A stretch of DNA of 64,000 nt from Pseudomonadota bacterium (GTDB taxonomy: Bacteria; Pseudomonadota; Gammaproteobacteria; Steroidobacterales; SZUA-146), in NCBI GenBank assembly GCA_039028935.1, contig JBCCHD010000015.1, positions 18,269 through 82,268 on the forward strand, in the 5' to 3' direction. Within the stretch, counting starts at the first letter, position 1, and each line of letters opens with the position of its first letter. The position numbers were made by a program, and so were the translations under genes. The notes beneath the pieces were generated by a model. The model ran no database searches and was not told the origin of the DNA. It worked only from the letters and a program-made list of their open reading frames with translations. Of this stretch, positions 46,781-57,269 are shown piece after piece.

Positions 46781-47710
46781 ATGTCGTTGACCGATCACTA
46801 TTTATACGAGGTGGGTCGCTATCTGCCTGACGCCCAAAAATCCGACATTTTGGCTGAGCTTCGCAGTGCGCTGGAGGACGAAATCAGCGAATTCGGCCCC
46901 GCTCCCAATCGCGAGCAGATCGAATCCGTGCTCGATCGTCGTGGCCATCCGCAAAAAGTGGCCGAAGCGTATTCGGAGCCCCGTTATCTTATCGGTCCCG
47001 AGCTCTTCCCAGCGTTTGTCCAAACACTATCAACCGTACTCACCGTAACCATTGTAATTGTGGTGTCTCTTCAGCTCCTCACATGGGTGACCAGCGGCTT
47101 TACCACCGGGTTTTGGTCGCTGTTTGGCAATGTGCTGAGCCTCGGCGGCTGGCTTGTCGCAGCGATTGTGATTGGATTTGCCGTGCTTGAGCAGTATGGG
47201 GAGCGTCTCGATTGGTATGACAATTGGTCGGCTGCCACGCTACGTGACGCTCCGCCTGCGCCGGTCAACCGAAGCGACGTCATGACTAATCTGATCACAG
47301 AGGGTGTGTTTTTATTGTGGTGGAATGGCGCCCTGGCGCTGCAAAACTGGTTCCCCGCCCTGGGCAGTGAGTTTACGATTTCACTGTCCAGCGCCTGGGC
47401 GCCACTCTACTGGCCGCTCAATATCATCGCAGGAGCGGCGTTTGTGCTCCACGCCACAACGCTGGTTAAGCGTGCCTGGACGCGCCGCGCCCTCGGCATA
47501 GAACTGTTGCTGTGTGTCGCTGCCCTGCTCGCCTGCGTTTATTTGATCGCGCAGCCCGTGCTGCTATCGATCGACGGACTCGTCGAGGGAAGCGCGTTAC
47601 TTGAACGTAGCCTGCGCGTTACGTTGATGATCATTGCCGCCATTATCACCTGGGATTGCTGGCAGGCGATTCGCTTGATTCGTTCGCCTGCCACGGCCTT
47701 GTCGGACTAA
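46781..47710 (+). CDS. HAAS domain membrane protein
   Basis: 309 residues. The N-terminal ~75 residues form a HAAS-type helical domain (YLYEVGRYLPDAQKSDILAE, then LRSALEDEI and LDRRGHPQKVAEAY), followed by six membrane segments. HAAS domains are tied to PadR regulators and are thought to link membrane state to them. The ribosome site GAGGAGG is inside the end of the padR gene, so translation is coupled. The signal sensed is unknown. Confidence 0.85.
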   Translation: MSLTDHYLYEVGRYLPDAQKSDILAELRSALEDEISEFGPAPNREQIESVLDRRGHPQKVAEAYSEPRYLIGPELFPAFVQTLSTVLTVTIVIVVSLQLLTWVTSGFTTGFWSLFGNVLSLGGWLVAAIVIGFAVLEQYGERLDWYDNWSAATLRDAPPAPVNRSDVMTNLITEGVFLLWWNGALALQNWFPALGSEFTISLSSAWAPLYWPLNIIAGAAFVLHATTLVKRAWTRRALGIELLLCVAALLACVYLIAQPVLLSIDGLVEGSALLERSLRVTLMIIAAIITWDCWQAIRLIRSPATALSD

Positions 47711-47831
47711 CGCTCACCCGATAAAACGGCCCTTTGTTTTGCGCGCTGCGACAATGTTGAGTCGGAAAAATGGCGGAATGTAAACAAGGGTAAATGCAAT
47801 CCGCGGATGGCTTGCTGTGAACAGTGAATAT

Positions 47832-47849
47832 GCAATAGTCGAGTATTGC
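47832..47849. promoter_or_regulatory. Inverted repeat upstream of the response regulator-GGDEF gene
   Basis: A perfect repeat GCAATA-GTCGAG-TATTGC, 22 bases before the ATG at 47872. It could be an operator or a leader hairpin. Confidence 0.35.
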
Positions 47850-47871
47850 CGTATTCGCTCTACTTTCCATC

Positions 47872-48834
47872 ATGCCTTCACCCGTAAAACTGCTGATCAT
47901 CGATGACGACCCGGAATATCTTGATCTACTGGTCGCACTGCTCGCTAACTATTCAACGCAGTTTCAGGTTGATACCGCGAGCAGTTTTGAGGATGGTCGG
48001 CAATCCATCGCTCTCAACGAGCATGATATTTATGTCTCTGACTACAGTCTCGACAATCGTCACACGGGATTGGAGTATCTTGCCTACGCGACCGAACAAC
48101 GTAAGCCGCTGATTGTGATCACCGCCGATGACCGAACAATCATCGGCGACACGGCGATTCGCTCAGGCGCTTGTGATTTTGTCATGAAACAAGAAATTAC
48201 GGCGCCCCTGTTATTTCGAATTCTGCGTAATTCACTCGAGCGACATCAGCGCTTGATGGACATCGTTGCGCATCAGGAAAAGCTAGCCGCCCAACTATCG
48301 GTCGACCCTCTTACCGGTCTGGCAACGCGTGCGCACATACGGCATCAAGTTGAATCGTCTTTAATGCAATCAAGAAGCTCAACCGGCGCGTTGCTGTACA
48401 TCGATTTAGATGGATTCAAGCCAGTCAATGATCGATACGGGCACGCGGCAGGCGATCAAATACTGCAGCTCGTTGCACAGCGCTTTATCGCCAACGTTCA
48501 CGCTCACGATATCGTAGCTCGCTTGGGCGGCGATGAGTTTCTCATTTATCTCAACACCGTCGAAAACGGCGAAGCATTTGAACACACCGTGAAACGGATC
48601 GCCGGACAGCTTCTCATCGAACTTGCCCATCCCTATTCTGTTGTTCCGCCTGCTCAATCGACGAGTATTCGTCTGCACATCAGCGCGAGCATCGGTATCA
48701 TTCATACACCTCATCAGAATCGTACGTATCGAGAACTCTTGCACTGCGCGGACTTAGCCATGTACGAAGCAAAATCGGCGGGCCGCAATCAATACAAAGT
48801 GTTCACCGAGGATCTCCTCTCTCGCCCGGCATAA
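47872..48834 (+). CDS. Response regulator with GGDEF diguanylate cyclase domain
   Basis: 320 residues. The receiver domain (5-120) is complete: Asp11-Asp12-Asp13, phosphoacceptor Asp57 in IYVSDYSL, Thr84 and Lys106. A short helical linker joins it to a GGDEF domain (about 145-315) with an intact GGDEF at 219-223, DPLTGL and the metal-binding DLDGFKPVNDRYGH. The inhibitory RxxD site is not kept (His210-x-x-Asp213). It should make cyclic-di-GMP when phosphorylated. No sensor kinase is next to it. Confidence 0.93.
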   Translation: MPSPVKLLIIDDDPEYLDLLVALLANYSTQFQVDTASSFEDGRQSIALNEHDIYVSDYSLDNRHTGLEYLAYATEQRKPLIVITADDRTIIGDTAIRSGACDFVMKQEITAPLLFRILRNSLERHQRLMDIVAHQEKLAAQLSVDPLTGLATRAHIRHQVESSLMQSRSSTGALLYIDLDGFKPVNDRYGHAAGDQILQLVAQRFIANVHAHDIVARLGGDEFLIYLNTVENGEAFEHTVKRIAGQLLIELAHPYSVVPPAQSTSIRLHISASIGIIHTPHQNRTYRELLHCADLAMYEAKSAGRNQYKVFTEDLLSRPA

Positions 48835-48985
48835 CGACGGACTCGCCAAATCGCGTTACTTCCAAGCCGATCGGCCGCAGGGTATTTCGCGTTTGGGCGC
48901 ACAACGATCTCAATGTCGTTTTGCGTAAACCACCACACTAGCCAATAATAGGTTTCTCATTCGGTTATCGTGACAATCGCTATTG

Positions 48986-49813
48986 ATGTTGTGTCAAAAC
49001 TGCAGTGCCGAGCTCGATGAAACCCATGCCTATTGCCCAGCGTGTGGTCAGGAGGTCGCCGAGGGGCGCGACCGCAGCGTCATGCACTTGCTCCGCTCTG
49101 GCTTCGTTGAATTGACGTCGGTCGACAGCCGACTATGGCGCTCGCTCGGCACCCTTTTTTTTCGGCCCGGCACACTGTCATCGGCGTATCGCACCGGGCG
49201 CCGACGATACTATTTGTCTCCCATCGGCCTTTTCTTACTTGGAAACCTACTGTATTTCTTAGCACCGCCGCTTTCTGATTTGCAGCTGTCGCTGACCGAG
49301 CAATATGAACTTCAGCCATATCGGGCACTGGTGATTGAATGGGTGGATTGCTATCTGGCCAAAGGGGACCTCTCTTTTGCCGACATTGAACGCCACTACG
49401 AGCTCAAAGTCGCTGAGCTTGCGAAGCTAATGGTCATTTTGCATGTGCCCTTGATGGCAATGTTTACGCAGCTGCTCTTTATCGACCGACGACTGTATTA
49501 CGCCGATCACGTAGTCGTAGCGCTTCACTACTTCGCGTTTATTATGATTTACCTCATAGCGATGAGTTCGATATTCAGCTTGATCTTTTGGCTCTTACCG
49601 GATGACTGGAAGACACGTATACCGAACCTTAGCCCGGTCATTTTGGCCGTGCTGTTTGTCTATGCGACCCCCATGCTGAAGCGCGGGATGGGCGTGTCGT
49701 GGTGGAGGGCGATTGTAACCACGCCACTGTTTATCATCGCTTTCTTTTTCGCACACTTTGCCTACCGATTATTGCAGTTTGTGATTGGATTTTCGCTTGT
49801 AACAATCGCCTGA
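48986..49813 (+). CDS. DUF3667-like membrane protein with N-terminal zinc ribbon
   Basis: 275 residues from the ATG at 48986. A CxxC-x10-CxxC zinc ribbon (Cys3, 6, 17, 20 in LCQNCSAELDETHAYCPACG) is followed by SVDSRLWRSLGTLFFRPGTL and SAYRTGRRRYYLSPIGLFLL, the pattern of the DUF3667-type family. After it come four or five membrane segments. The function is unknown. Confidence 0.75.
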   Translation: MLCQNCSAELDETHAYCPACGQEVAEGRDRSVMHLLRSGFVELTSVDSRLWRSLGTLFFRPGTLSSAYRTGRRRYYLSPIGLFLLGNLLYFLAPPLSDLQLSLTEQYELQPYRALVIEWVDCYLAKGDLSFADIERHYELKVAELAKLMVILHVPLMAMFTQLLFIDRRLYYADHVVVALHYFAFIMIYLIAMSSIFSLIFWLLPDDWKTRIPNLSPVILAVLFVYATPMLKRGMGVSWWRAIVTTPLFIIAFFFAHFAYRLLQFVIGFSLVTIA

Positions 49814-49861
49814 CGATCGCTTTCATCCCGCGAGGCAACAGCGGTTTTGCCAACAAAAAGC

Positions 49862-49890
49862 AAAAAAAAACCGGCGCATGGCCGGCTTTT
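49862..49890 (-). terminator. Intrinsic terminator of the ribosomal protein / rpoA operon
   Basis: CCGGC (49871-49875) pairs with GCCGG (49881-49885) around GCATG. On the minus strand the stem is followed by nine T. It lies 20 bases beyond the rplQ stop. Confidence 0.85.
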
Positions 49891-49909
49891 AAAGGACTAT
49901 CAAGATTGG

Positions 49910-50308
49910 TTACTCGTCGTCGTCGTCATCATCGAAATCATCGGATACAACCACGCGATCCACGAGCTGTACCAATGCCATGGGTGCGGCGTCGCCTGGG
50001 CGCTCACCCATCCGAAGAATTCGCAAATAGCCGCCTGGGCGCTCTTTGAAATGAGGGCCCAACTCATTGAACAGCTTGCCCACCGCTTCTTTGCTGCGCA
50101 AACGATCAAACGCGCGACGACGGTTTGCCACGCTATCGGTCTTGGCCATAGTGATCAGCGGCTCAATATATCGACGCAGTTCTTTGGCTTTGGGTAGCGT
50201 CGTGCGTATGGTCTCGTGTTTTATAATTGACGCGGTCATGTTACGAAACATGGCACGACGATGGCTGCTATTTCGATTAAGCTGCCGTCCGGATTGACGA
50301 TGTCGCAT
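49910..50308 (-). CDS. rplQ: 50S ribosomal protein L17
   Basis: 132 residues (E. coli 127). Family start [20 protein letters not shown] and [21 protein letters not shown] are clear. L17 lies near the tunnel exit. The C-terminus is unusual: a tail of almost only Asp ([11 protein letters not shown]). It is the last gene of the block, 49 bases after rpoA, and is followed by the terminator. Confidence 0.97.
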   Translation of the reverse strand: MRHRQSGRQLNRNSSHRRAMFRNMTASIIKHETIRTTLPKAKELRRYIEPLITMAKTDSVANRRRAFDRLRSKEAVGKLFNELGPHFKERPGGYLRILRMGERPGDAAPMALVQLVDRVVVSDDFDDDDDDE

Positions 50309-50357
50309 GTCGGTATTCCTAAAATTCTTTCTTTAACAGTTTGCCGTTCTAGCCTAT

Positions 50358-51368
50358 CTAGATAATGGCGGATTCGTGGCTCGCTTCGCCGCGTAGTTGC
50401 GGTGGCGGCCAGTTGTCGAGCATGGTGCCAAGCGCCAAGCCGTGCTGAGCGAGAATCTCTTTGATTTCGGTCAGGGACTTTTTGCCGAGGTTTGGCGTTC
50501 GAAGCAATTCCACTTCGGTACGCTGCACCAAGTCGCCGATATAGTTGATGCTCTCCGCTTTCAAGCAGTTTGCCGAACGCACGGTGAGCTCCAAATCGTC
50601 GACGGGTCGAAGCAAAATGGGATCGACGTGCGTTTCAGCCATGGCTGCGGCGGTCTCATCGGCGCCACGCAGGTCGACAAATACAGATAGCTGATCCTTG
50701 AGGATATTGCCGGCAAATCGAATCGCCTCTTCGGGATCGATCGTGCCGTTGGTCTCCAAATCGATGAGCAACTTATCCAAGTCCGTGCGCTGTTCAACAC
50801 GCGCCGCTTCCACGGTGTAGCTTACGCGGCGAATCGGACTGAACGACGCATCGAGCTGCAATCGGCCGATTGGGCCAGAAATTTCCTCGAAGCGGTTGCG
50901 CTGAGCGGCGGGCTGGTAGCCGCGACCCCGAATCACCTTAAGGTTCATGTTTAGCTGACCATCGGCGTTGATGTTCGCAATCACCAGGTCGGGGTTCATC
51001 ACTTCGATGTCATGATCCGATGCAATGTCGCCCGCCGTCACCACCGCTGGCCCTTTCTTCGACAGGGTAAGGTAGGCTTCGTCACGCGAATGCATCTTCA
51101 GCGCCACGGTTTTCAAATTGAGGAGAATCTCAACCACGTCTTCCTGCACGCCTTCGATATGCGTGTACTCATGGAGCACACCGTCGATTTCGGCCTCCAC
51201 AATGGCGCACCCTGACATCGAAGACAGCAGTACGCGACGCAGGGCGTTACCCAGCGTATGGCCAAAGCCACGCTCAAACGGCTCGATCGTGACGCGCGCC
51301 TGAGTGTTGGTAATCGGCTGGACTTTCACCACCCGTGGCTTCAAAAATTCGGATACGGAACCTGTCAT
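50358..51368 (-). CDS. rpoA: DNA-directed RNA polymerase alpha subunit
   Basis: 336 residues. The N-terminal dimerisation domain has [20 protein letters not shown] and the C-terminal domain has [20 protein letters not shown] and [18 protein letters not shown], which binds UP elements and activators. A linker near residue 240 joins them. It lies 27 bases after rpsD in the alpha operon order S13-S11-S4-RpoA-L17. Confidence 0.99.
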   Translation of the reverse strand: MTGSVSEFLKPRVVKVQPITNTQARVTIEPFERGFGHTLGNALRRVLLSSMSGCAIVEAEIDGVLHEYTHIEGVQEDVVEILLNLKTVALKMHSRDEAYLTLSKKGPAVVTAGDIASDHDIEVMNPDLVIANINADGQLNMNLKVIRGRGYQPAAQRNRFEEISGPIGRLQLDASFSPIRRVSYTVEAARVEQRTDLDKLLIDLETNGTIDPEEAIRFAGNILKDQLSVFVDLRGADETAAAMAETHVDPILLRPVDDLELTVRSANCLKAESINYIGDLVQRTEVELLRTPNLGKKSLTEIKEILAQHGLALGTMLDNWPPPQLRGEASHESAII

Positions 51369-51395
51369 GAAGGTAACCCCTTACGCTAAAACGTA

Positions 51396-52016
51396 TTACT
51401 TGGAATAAAGCTCGACCACCAGGTTTTCGTTGATATCGGGCAGGATATCGTCACGCTGGGGAATCGATTTAAACGTACCGCTCAGTGCTTTCTCGTCCAC
51501 TTCCACCCAGTCAGGTCGCCCGACCTGGGAAGCAATGTCCATTGCTGACTGAATACGCGCCTGCTTCTTGGCCTTTTCACGAACTGACACGACATCGCCA
51601 GCCGCCACCTGATAAGACGGAATATTGACCAAGGAGCCGTTAACGTCGATACCTTTATGGCTCACGAGCTGACGTGCAGCCGCACGAGTCGAGGCGTAGC
51701 CCATCCGGTAAACAACATTGTCAAGACGACATTCAAGCTGCTCCAGCAACAACTCACCGGTTGATCCTTTGCGGCGAGCGGCAGTTTTGTAGTAATTGCG
51801 GAACTGCTTTTCCAGTACGCCATACATACGACGCAGCTTTTGCTTTTCGCGCAACTGCAGCCCGTAATCAGACGTGCGTGGACGACGCTGGCCAGCACCG
51901 CCGGGAGGCACTTCCAATTTGCACTTGGAGTCCAAAGGGCGCACGCCACTCTTGAGGAACAAATCGGTTCCTTCGCGTCGCGACAGCTTGCATGTGGGTC
52001 CTAAGTATCTAGCCAT
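51396..52016 (-). CDS. rpsD: 30S ribosomal protein S4
   Basis: 206 residues, same as E. coli. It starts [20 protein letters not shown] and has the S4 RNA-binding domain at [21 protein letters not shown]4 starts 16S assembly and affects decoding fidelity; in E. coli it represses the alpha operon, which may hold here though no leader pseudoknot was examined. There are 12 bases between it and rpsK. Confidence 0.99.
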   Translation of the reverse strand: MARYLGPTCKLSRREGTDLFLKSGVRPLDSKCKLEVPPGGAGQRRPRTSDYGLQLREKQKLRRMYGVLEKQFRNYYKTAARRKGSTGELLLEQLECRLDNVVYRMGYASTRAAARQLVSHKGIDVNGSLVNIPSYQVAAGDVVSVREKAKKQARIQSAMDIASQVGRPDWVEVDEKALSGTFKSIPQRDDILPDINENLVVELYSK

Positions 52017-52028
52017 GGTGATTCTCCG

Positions 52029-52412
52029 TTAGACCCGACGTTTTTTCGGCGGACGACAGCCGTTGTGTGGGATCGGGGTAACATCTTCAATATTGGTAAT
52101 TCGAAAACCGGCTGCATTCAGCGCGCGCACGGCTGACTCTCGACCAGGGCCGGGTCCCTTGACGCGCACTTCCATATTTTTAACACCAAAATCCTTCACC
52201 ACGTTGCCGGCTTTTTCAGCGGCAACCTGTGCAGCGAACGGCGTGCTCTTACGCGATCCGCGAAAACCACAGCCGCCGGCGGTCGCCCAAGACAGCGCAT
52301 TGCCTTGACGATCGGTGATCGTGATGATGGTGTTATTGAACGAAGCATGCACGTGCGCAATCGCGTCAACGATATGCTTCTTCACTTTCTTTTTACGAAC
52401 TGGATCAGCCAT
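52029..52412 (-). CDS. rpsK: 30S ribosomal protein S11
   Basis: 127 residues (E. coli 129). [20 protein letters not shown] and [18 protein letters not shown] are invariant stretches, and the tail [11 protein letters not shown] is typical. S11 lies on the platform near the mRNA exit. It follows rpsM by 52 bases. Confidence 0.99.
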   Translation of the reverse strand: MADPVRKKKVKKHIVDAIAHVHASFNNTIITITDRQGNALSWATAGGCGFRGSRKSTPFAAQVAAEKAGNVVKDFGVKNMEVRVKGPGPGRESAVRALNAAGFRITNIEDVTPIPHNGCRPPKKRRV

Positions 52413-52464
52413 GTTTCTTACTCGTTAATAAATTCAGGTGCGGTGTTGGTGTTGAGCCGCTGTG

Positions 52465-52821
52465 TTACTTACGTACCAGACGCCGTGGGCCCTTGCGGGT
52501 TCGCGCATTGGTTCGACTGCGCTGACCGCGGACCGGCAAACCACGACGATGACGGATACCGCGATACGTGCCGAGGTCCATCAGACGCTTGATATTCATC
52601 GCCGTCTCTCGGCGCAAATCGCCCTCAACGGTAAATGCCGCAACCGCATTTCGAATCTTCTCGACTTCGGGTTCCGATAGATCCTTGACCTTCGTCGAAG
52701 GCTCCACATTGGATGCGGCGCAAATCATGCGAGCACGTGTGGTGCCGATACCAAATACGTGCGTCAAACCGATAACGATATGTTTGTTTAAGGGAATGTT
52801 TATCCCAGCGATTCGGGCCAT
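52465..52821 (-). CDS. rpsM: 30S ribosomal protein S13
   Basis: 118 residues, same as E. coli. It starts [20 protein letters not shown] and ends with the basic tail [12 protein letters not shown] that contacts P-site t[23 protein letters not shown] is the conserved C-terminal part. S13 pairs with S19 in the 30S head. Confidence 0.99.
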   Translation of the reverse strand: MARIAGINIPLNKHIVIGLTHVFGIGTTRARMICAASNVEPSTKVKDLSEPEVEKIRNAVAAFTVEGDLRRETAMNIKRLMDLGTYRGIRHRRGLPVRGQRSRTNARTRKGPRRLVRK

Positions 52822-52864
52822 CTCAGCCGTCTCCCACTAATCTAATAAAAACGCGTTGCTGATC

Positions 52865-52981
52865 TCAGCCCTGCGGCAGCTTGTGGCGTCTGTCTATATC
52901 ACAGATCACCCGAAGCACACCGTTACGGCGGATTACCTTGCAGTCGCGACTACTTGTCTTAATCGATGCGCGCACTTTCAT
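52865..52981 (-). CDS. rpmJ: 50S ribosomal protein L36
   Basis: 38 residues, ATG at 52981 and TGA at 52865-52867. It begins [20 protein letters not shown] and ends DRRHKLPQG, and it sits between secY and rpsM as in E. coli. The usual zinc site is Cys11, Cys14, Cys27, His33. Here position 11 is Ser while Cys14, Cys27 and His33 remain, so one ligand is lost. It may bind zinc weakly or not at all. Confidence 0.95.
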   Translation of the reverse strand: MKVRASIKTSSRDCKVIRRNGVLRVICDIDRRHKLPQG

Positions 52982-53003
52982 CGCACTTATCCTCAATGCC
53001 AGA

Positions 53004-54353
53004 CTAGCGAGTCGAACCGGAGCGGCCGTAGCCTTTCAGGTTCGCCTTCTTCGCCAGGCCTTGATACTGAGTGGTCATCAGATGGGCGGCGAGCTGCGCG
53101 CGAAAGTCCATCACAACGACCACGATAATCAGCAGTGATGTGCCACCGAAATAGAACGGCACGTTAAACTGCAGAATCATAAATTCGGGCAGCAAACACA
53201 CCGCCGTTACGTACAGCGCGCCCCAAAACGTCAGTCGCGTCAGTACCGTATCGAGGTACTCGCCCGTCTTACGCCCCGGGCGGATACCCGGAATAAAGGC
53301 ACCCGAGCGTTTCAGGTTATCGGCCGTCTCTTTAGTGTTCATCTGCAACGCCGTATAGAAGAAGCAGAAGAAAATAATCAGTGCCGCATACATGATGATG
53401 TAGAGCGGCTTACCGGGGCCGATCTGGTTCGCCACATCTTGCAGCCAACCAAACTCCTCGCTCGATCCAAACCAACCGGCGATCGTCACGGGAAGCAAAA
53501 TAATACTCGAGGCAAAAATCGGCGGAATCACCCCGGCGCTATTTAGCTTGTAGGGCAGATGCTGTGTCGGTGTCTGATAGACGCGCCTGCCCTGCTGTCG
53601 CTTTGCATAGTTTACTGCGATGCGCCGTTGACCCATCTCCATGAAGACCACGAAGTAAAGCACACCGATCACCAATACGAGCAGCAAAATTGCAATCACG
53701 GGCGACAGTTCGCCTTTGTTCACCAGGTCGATCGAACCGCCGATCGCGCTTGGCAATCCGGCAATAATACCGGCCAGAATCAGAATACTTATGCCGTTAC
53801 CAATTCCACGTTCAGTGATCTGCTCACCGAGCCACATCAGGAACATGGTACCGGCCACTAATGTGGTTGCCGCGAGAAAGACAAATGAGGGGCCCGGATT
53901 CAATACCACGCCCTGCTGATTTTGCATCGCCACCGACACACCAATCGACTGGAACGTAGCCAATGCCAATGTACCGTACCGGGTGTATTTGGTGATCTTG
54001 CGACGTCCGCTTTCACCCTCTTTCCGCAATTCTTGGAAGGTGGGCACCACGAAGGTCAAAATCTGCATGATGATCGAGGCGGAGATGTACGGCATCACCC
54101 CGAGGGCAAATATACTCAGTCGCTCAAGCGCGCCCCCCGAGAACATGACGAGCACGTCAACCATGGACCCGGCACCATCGTTACGGGCAAACAGCTGCTC
54201 GAGCGCCAGCGGGTCAATTCCGGGCACAGGAATATAGGTGCCGATTCGGTAAACCACCAACGCCAGTACCAAAAACCAGATACGACGCTTGAGTTCCCCG
54301 AACTTCGAACCTTCGTTCGCGAGTCCTTTTACCGCTTGGGCTGAGCTTGCCAC
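53004..54353 (-). CDS. secY: Protein translocase subunit SecY
   Basis: 449 residues from a GTG at 54353, one base after the rplO stop; longer open sequence upstream is rplO read in another frame. SecY is the channel of the Sec translocon, with ten membrane segments. Family motifs are [16 protein letters not shown] near the N-terminus, [20 protein letters not shown], and the C-terminal cytoplasmic [13 protein letters not shown]. The close join to rplO suggests coupled translation. Confidence 0.97.
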   Translation of the reverse strand: MASSAQAVKGLANEGSKFGELKRRIWFLVLALVVYRIGTYIPVPGIDPLALEQLFARNDGAGSMVDVLVMFSGGALERLSIFALGVMPYISASIIMQILTFVVPTFQELRKEGESGRRKITKYTRYGTLALATFQSIGVSVAMQNQQGVVLNPGPSFVFLAATTLVAGTMFLMWLGEQITERGIGNGISILILAGIIAGLPSAIGGSIDLVNKGELSPVIAILLLVLVIGVLYFVVFMEMGQRRIAVNYAKRQQGRRVYQTPTQHLPYKLNSAGVIPPIFASSIILLPVTIAGWFGSSEEFGWLQDVANQIGPGKPLYIIMYAALIIFFCFFYTALQMNTKETADNLKRSGAFIPGIRPGRKTGEYLDTVLTRLTFWGALYVTAVCLLPEFMILQFNVPFYFGGTSLLIIVVVVMDFRAQLAAHLMTTQYQGLAKKANLKGYGRSGSTR

Positions 54354-54354
54354 G

Positions 54355-54801
54355 TTAGTCTTCCACCTTGCCGCCCGCTGCTTCGATTGCAGCGCGCGCG
54401 CCTTTCGTTGCTTTAATACCTTTGATCGTGACCGCCTCGGTAATGTCACCCGATAAAATCACTTTCACGCTTTGTGTGTTTTTGGCGACCAAATTGGCTT
54501 TTTTCAAGGCATCGAGATCAACCACGCCGTTTTCGGCGTGTTTCACCGCTATAGCCAGCTCTTGCAGGCGAATTTCGCCCACATAACGACCTTTGCGCGA
54601 GCTGAACCCGACCTTTGGCAAACGACGCTGCAGCGGCATTTGACCGCCCTCGAAACCGACCTTGTGGAATCCGCCTGAGCGAGACTTTTGGCCCTTCTGG
54701 CCGCGCGCGCAGGTCTTCCCGATACCGGAACCTTCGCCGCGACCGACGCGTTTAACCGGATTCCGGCTACCTTTGGCCGGCGATAATTCGTTCAGGCGCA
54801 T
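54355..54801 (-). CDS. rplO: 50S ribosomal protein L15
   Basis: 148 residues from the ATG at 54801, one base after the rpmD stop. It starts [20 protein letters not shown], followed by the Gly-rich RNA-binding part ([17 protein letters not shown]) and [18 protein letters not shown]15 is a late-assembly protein. An upstream TTG in frame is not needed. Confidence 0.98.
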   Translation of the reverse strand: MRLNELSPAKGSRNPVKRVGRGEGSGIGKTCARGQKGQKSRSGGFHKVGFEGGQMPLQRRLPKVGFSSRKGRYVGEIRLQELAIAVKHAENGVVDLDALKKANLVAKNTQSVKVILSGDITEAVTIKGIKATKGARAAIEAAGGKVED

Positions 54802-54802
54802 C

Positions 54803-54991
54803 TTAGACGTCCTCAATTTTCAACAGGTACGACACTTGGTTGATCATGCCGCGGTTCTGCGGTGTATCTTCCACTTCGACCGTGTGATGCATACGGCGCA
54901 AACCCAGACCACGAATGCTGGCCTTGTGGTTTTTGAGCCGACCGGATTGACTCTTGATCAGAGTCACTCTGATTTTTTTCGTGTCGCTCAT
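54803..54991 (-). CDS. rpmD: 50S ribosomal protein L30
   Basis: 62 residues (E. coli 59). [20 protein letters not shown] and [20 protein letters not shown] are the conserved parts. L30 is a small protein on the 50S surface. Two bases separate it from rpsE. Confidence 0.98.
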   Translation of the reverse strand: MSDTKKIRVTLIKSQSGRLKNHKASIRGLGLRRMHHTVEVEDTPQNRGMINQVSYLLKIEDV

Positions 54992-54993
54992 AA

Positions 54994-55500
54994 TTAGCTC
55001 ACAATATCTTCAACAGACTTGCCGCGTTTCGCCGCAATCGACTGGGGTGATTTAATACTGCTCAGGCCGTTGATCGTGGCACGCACCAGGTTGATCGGGT
55101 TGCGCGATCCATAACTCTTCGCCAACACGTTTCGAACACCCGCGCACTCGAACACCGCGCGCATGGCGCCGCCCGCGATCACGCCCGTACCATCAGAGGC
55201 GGGCTGCATGTACACCTTCGTCGCACCATGGCGACCTTTGGTGGAGTACTGCAAGGTTTCCTCGTTGAGGTGCACCTTCATGAGATTTTTGCGAGCCGCC
55301 TGCATAGCTTTTTGAATTGCAACCGGCACTTCGCGCGCTTTGCCATAGCCAAAGCCCACTCGCCCATTGCCGTCACCAACAACAGTAAGTGCGGTGAAAC
55401 CAAATTGACGACCACCCTTGACCACTTTGGCAACGCGATTTACCGCGACCAGTTTTTCAAGCAGATCATCGCCTGCGCTATTGTTGTCGTGTTTAGCCAT
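54994..55500 (-). CDS. rpsE: 30S ribosomal protein S5
   Basis: 168 residues (E. coli 167). It has the dsRBD-like N-terminal part [20 protein letters not shown], then [20 protein letters not shown], and the C-terminal [21 protein letters not shown]5 affects fidelity and helicase function at the mRNA entry. It lies 73 bases after rplR. Confidence 0.99.
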   Translation of the reverse strand: MAKHDNNSAGDDLLEKLVAVNRVAKVVKGGRQFGFTALTVVGDGNGRVGFGYGKAREVPVAIQKAMQAARKNLMKVHLNEETLQYSTKGRHGATKVYMQPASDGTGVIAGGAMRAVFECAGVRNVLAKSYGSRNPINLVRATINGLSSIKSPQSIAAKRGKSVEDIVS

Positions 55501-55573
55501 TTATATCGACCTTAATTTTGGGCTCTGCCCACTTAAACCTGTTGATTTGGCTTTCTAACCAAATCGACTGAAA

Positions 55574-55927
55574 TCAAAACTCCAGACCGCCTTCGCGGGC
55601 TGCCTCGGCGAGCGCCTTGACGCGACCATGGTACCGAAAACCAGACCGATCAAATGCCAGCTGCTTGACCCCCGCTTCAATTGCGCGTGCGGCAATCGCA
55701 CTACCCACTGATTTGGCTGCCTCGATGTTGCCGGTGCTCTTCAAATCACCACGCACATCTTTCTGTACCGTGGAGGCCGCTGCCACCACCTTGTCGCCTG
55801 TCGGCGCAATCACCTGAGCATAGATATGTTGCGACGTGCGAAACACGCTGAGGCGGTGAACGCCCAACTCGCGCATTTTGGCACGCGGTTTGCGGGCCCG
55901 GCGTAAACGTGATTGTTTCTTGTCCAT
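55574..55927 (-). CDS. rplR: 50S ribosomal protein L18
   Basis: 117 residues, same as E. coli. It binds 5S rRNA with L5. [18 protein letters not shown] and the C-terminal [20 protein letters not shown] and EGGLEF are conserved. It is 29 bases after rplF. Confidence 0.99.
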   Translation of the reverse strand: MDKKQSRLRRARKPRAKMRELGVHRLSVFRTSQHIYAQVIAPTGDKVVAAASTVQKDVRGDLKSTGNIEAAKSVGSAIAARAIEAGVKQLAFDRSGFRYHGRVKALAEAAREGGLEF

Positions 55928-55956
55928 AGTAATTCCTAAAACTCGTTGTAGCCCGA

Positions 55957-56490
55957 TTACTTCTTCTTGGCTTCTTTCAAAATGACGCGCTCATCGGCGT
56001 ATCGCACACCTTTACCTTTGTACGGCTCAGGCGGTCGGAACGCGCGGATCTCTGCCGCTACTTGGCCCAGCCGCTGCTTATCGGCGCTCTTCAGTACGAT
56101 CTCGGTTTGACTCGGCGTCTCAACGGAGACGTTATCCGATACTTCGTATACCACCGGATGCGAAAATCCGAGCGTGAGATTGAGTTTTTGGCCTTGCGCT
56201 TGAGCACGATAACCCACGCCAACCAGATTCAAGCGACGCTCGAAGCCGTCACTAACGCCTACGGCCATGTTGTTCAGCAGCGAACGCATAGTGCCCGCAA
56301 TGGCCACGCCTTGCTTGCCACCGCCAGCAGCGCGCACCGTGAGCTGATCACCGTCTTGCTCGACTTCCACATTGGGATGAAGATCCAAGGACAGTGAATT
56401 TTTGCCGTTCTTAATCGTTACGGTGCGGCCTGCCACCGAGTACTCGGTGCCTTTTGGCAGCACAACGGGTTGTTTTGCAATTCTGGACAT
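55957..56490 (-). CDS. rplF: 50S ribosomal protein L6
   Basis: 177 residues, same as E. coli. Two similar domains are visible; the C-terminal signature is [21 protein letters not shown]6 sits near the sarcin-ricin loop and the stalk base. It is preceded by rpsH at 37 bases. Confidence 0.99.
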   Translation of the reverse strand: MSRIAKQPVVLPKGTEYSVAGRTVTIKNGKNSLSLDLHPNVEVEQDGDQLTVRAAGGGKQGVAIAGTMRSLLNNMAVGVSDGFERRLNLVGVGYRAQAQGQKLNLTLGFSHPVVYEVSDNVSVETPSQTEIVLKSADKQRLGQVAAEIRAFRPPEPYKGKGVRYADERVILKEAKKK

Positions 56491-56527
56491 ATCGGTTTCC
56501 GTAATTCTCTAGCGTGTTGTCGGCGCA

Positions 56528-56923
56528 TTAGCTGACCAGACACAACACCTCGCCACCCTGGTTATTTGCACGCGCCTGACGATCGGTCATAACGCCTTGC
56601 GAGGTCGACACGATGGCCACACCCAAACCGCCTAACACCTGAGGGAGATCATCGCTGCTCTTATAGATTCGCAGTCCTGGTCGGCTCACTCGCTTGATTC
56701 GATCGATCACCGGTTGACCCTCAAAATACTTGAGACTCACCTTTAATTCGGCTTTGCTGCCGTCGGCCTCAACCGCGTAGTCTTGGATGTAGCCTTCGGT
56801 TTTAAGCACTTCACAGATGGCCACTTTCTTCTTTGAAGAAGGCATGGCAACCGCGACTTTCCGCGCTTTTTGGCCGTTACGAATGCGGGTCAGCAGGTCC
56901 GCAATGGGATCAGTCATACTCAT
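56528..56923 (-). CDS. rpsH: 30S ribosomal protein S8
   Basis: 131 residues (E. coli 130). It starts [20 protein letters not shown] and ends with the conserved [21 protein letters not shown]8 binds 16S helix 21; in E. coli it also represses the spc operon by binding mRNA near rplE. It follows rpsN by 24 bases. Confidence 0.99.
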   Translation of the reverse strand: MSMTDPIADLLTRIRNGQKARKVAVAMPSSKKKVAICEVLKTEGYIQDYAVEADGSKAELKVSLKYFEGQPVIDRIKRVSRPGLRIYKSSDDLPQVLGGLGVAIVSTSQGVMTDRQARANNQGGEVLCLVS

Positions 56924-56947
56924 GAATGTTTCCTCTGTTCTCTTCGC

Positions 56948-57253
56948 TTACCAGCTTGCTTTACGCAGGCCGGGAATCTCACCATTCATGGTGGACTTTC
57001 TCAGCATGTTGCGGCTGAGACCAAACTTACGGTAGTAACCGTGGGGACGTCCCGAGATGCTGCACCGGTTGCGCTGTCGAGACGGACTCGAGTCACGCGG
57101 CAGTTTCGACAGGGCGACGACCGCGGCCTCTACCGCTTCATCGTCACTGTGGACCGACTTAATAATGGCCTTGAGCTCGTCGCGCTTGGCTTTGTACTTG
57201 TTTGCCAGTTTCTCGCGCTTGCGCTCACGCATCAGCATTGATTTCTTAGCCAT
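56948..57253 (-). CDS. rpsN: 30S ribosomal protein S14
   Basis: 101 residues, the long zinc-free form: the CxxC pairs of the short form are missing, with [20 protein letters not shown] in their place. It lies in the 30S head beside S3 and S10. It is 16 bases after rplE. Confidence 0.98.
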   Translation of the reverse strand: MAKKSMLMRERKREKLANKYKAKRDELKAIIKSVHSDDEAVEAAVVALSKLPRDSSPSRQRNRCSISGRPHGYYRKFGLSRNMLRKSTMNGEIPGLRKASW

Positions 57254-57269
57254 TCAGGCAATCCTCACG

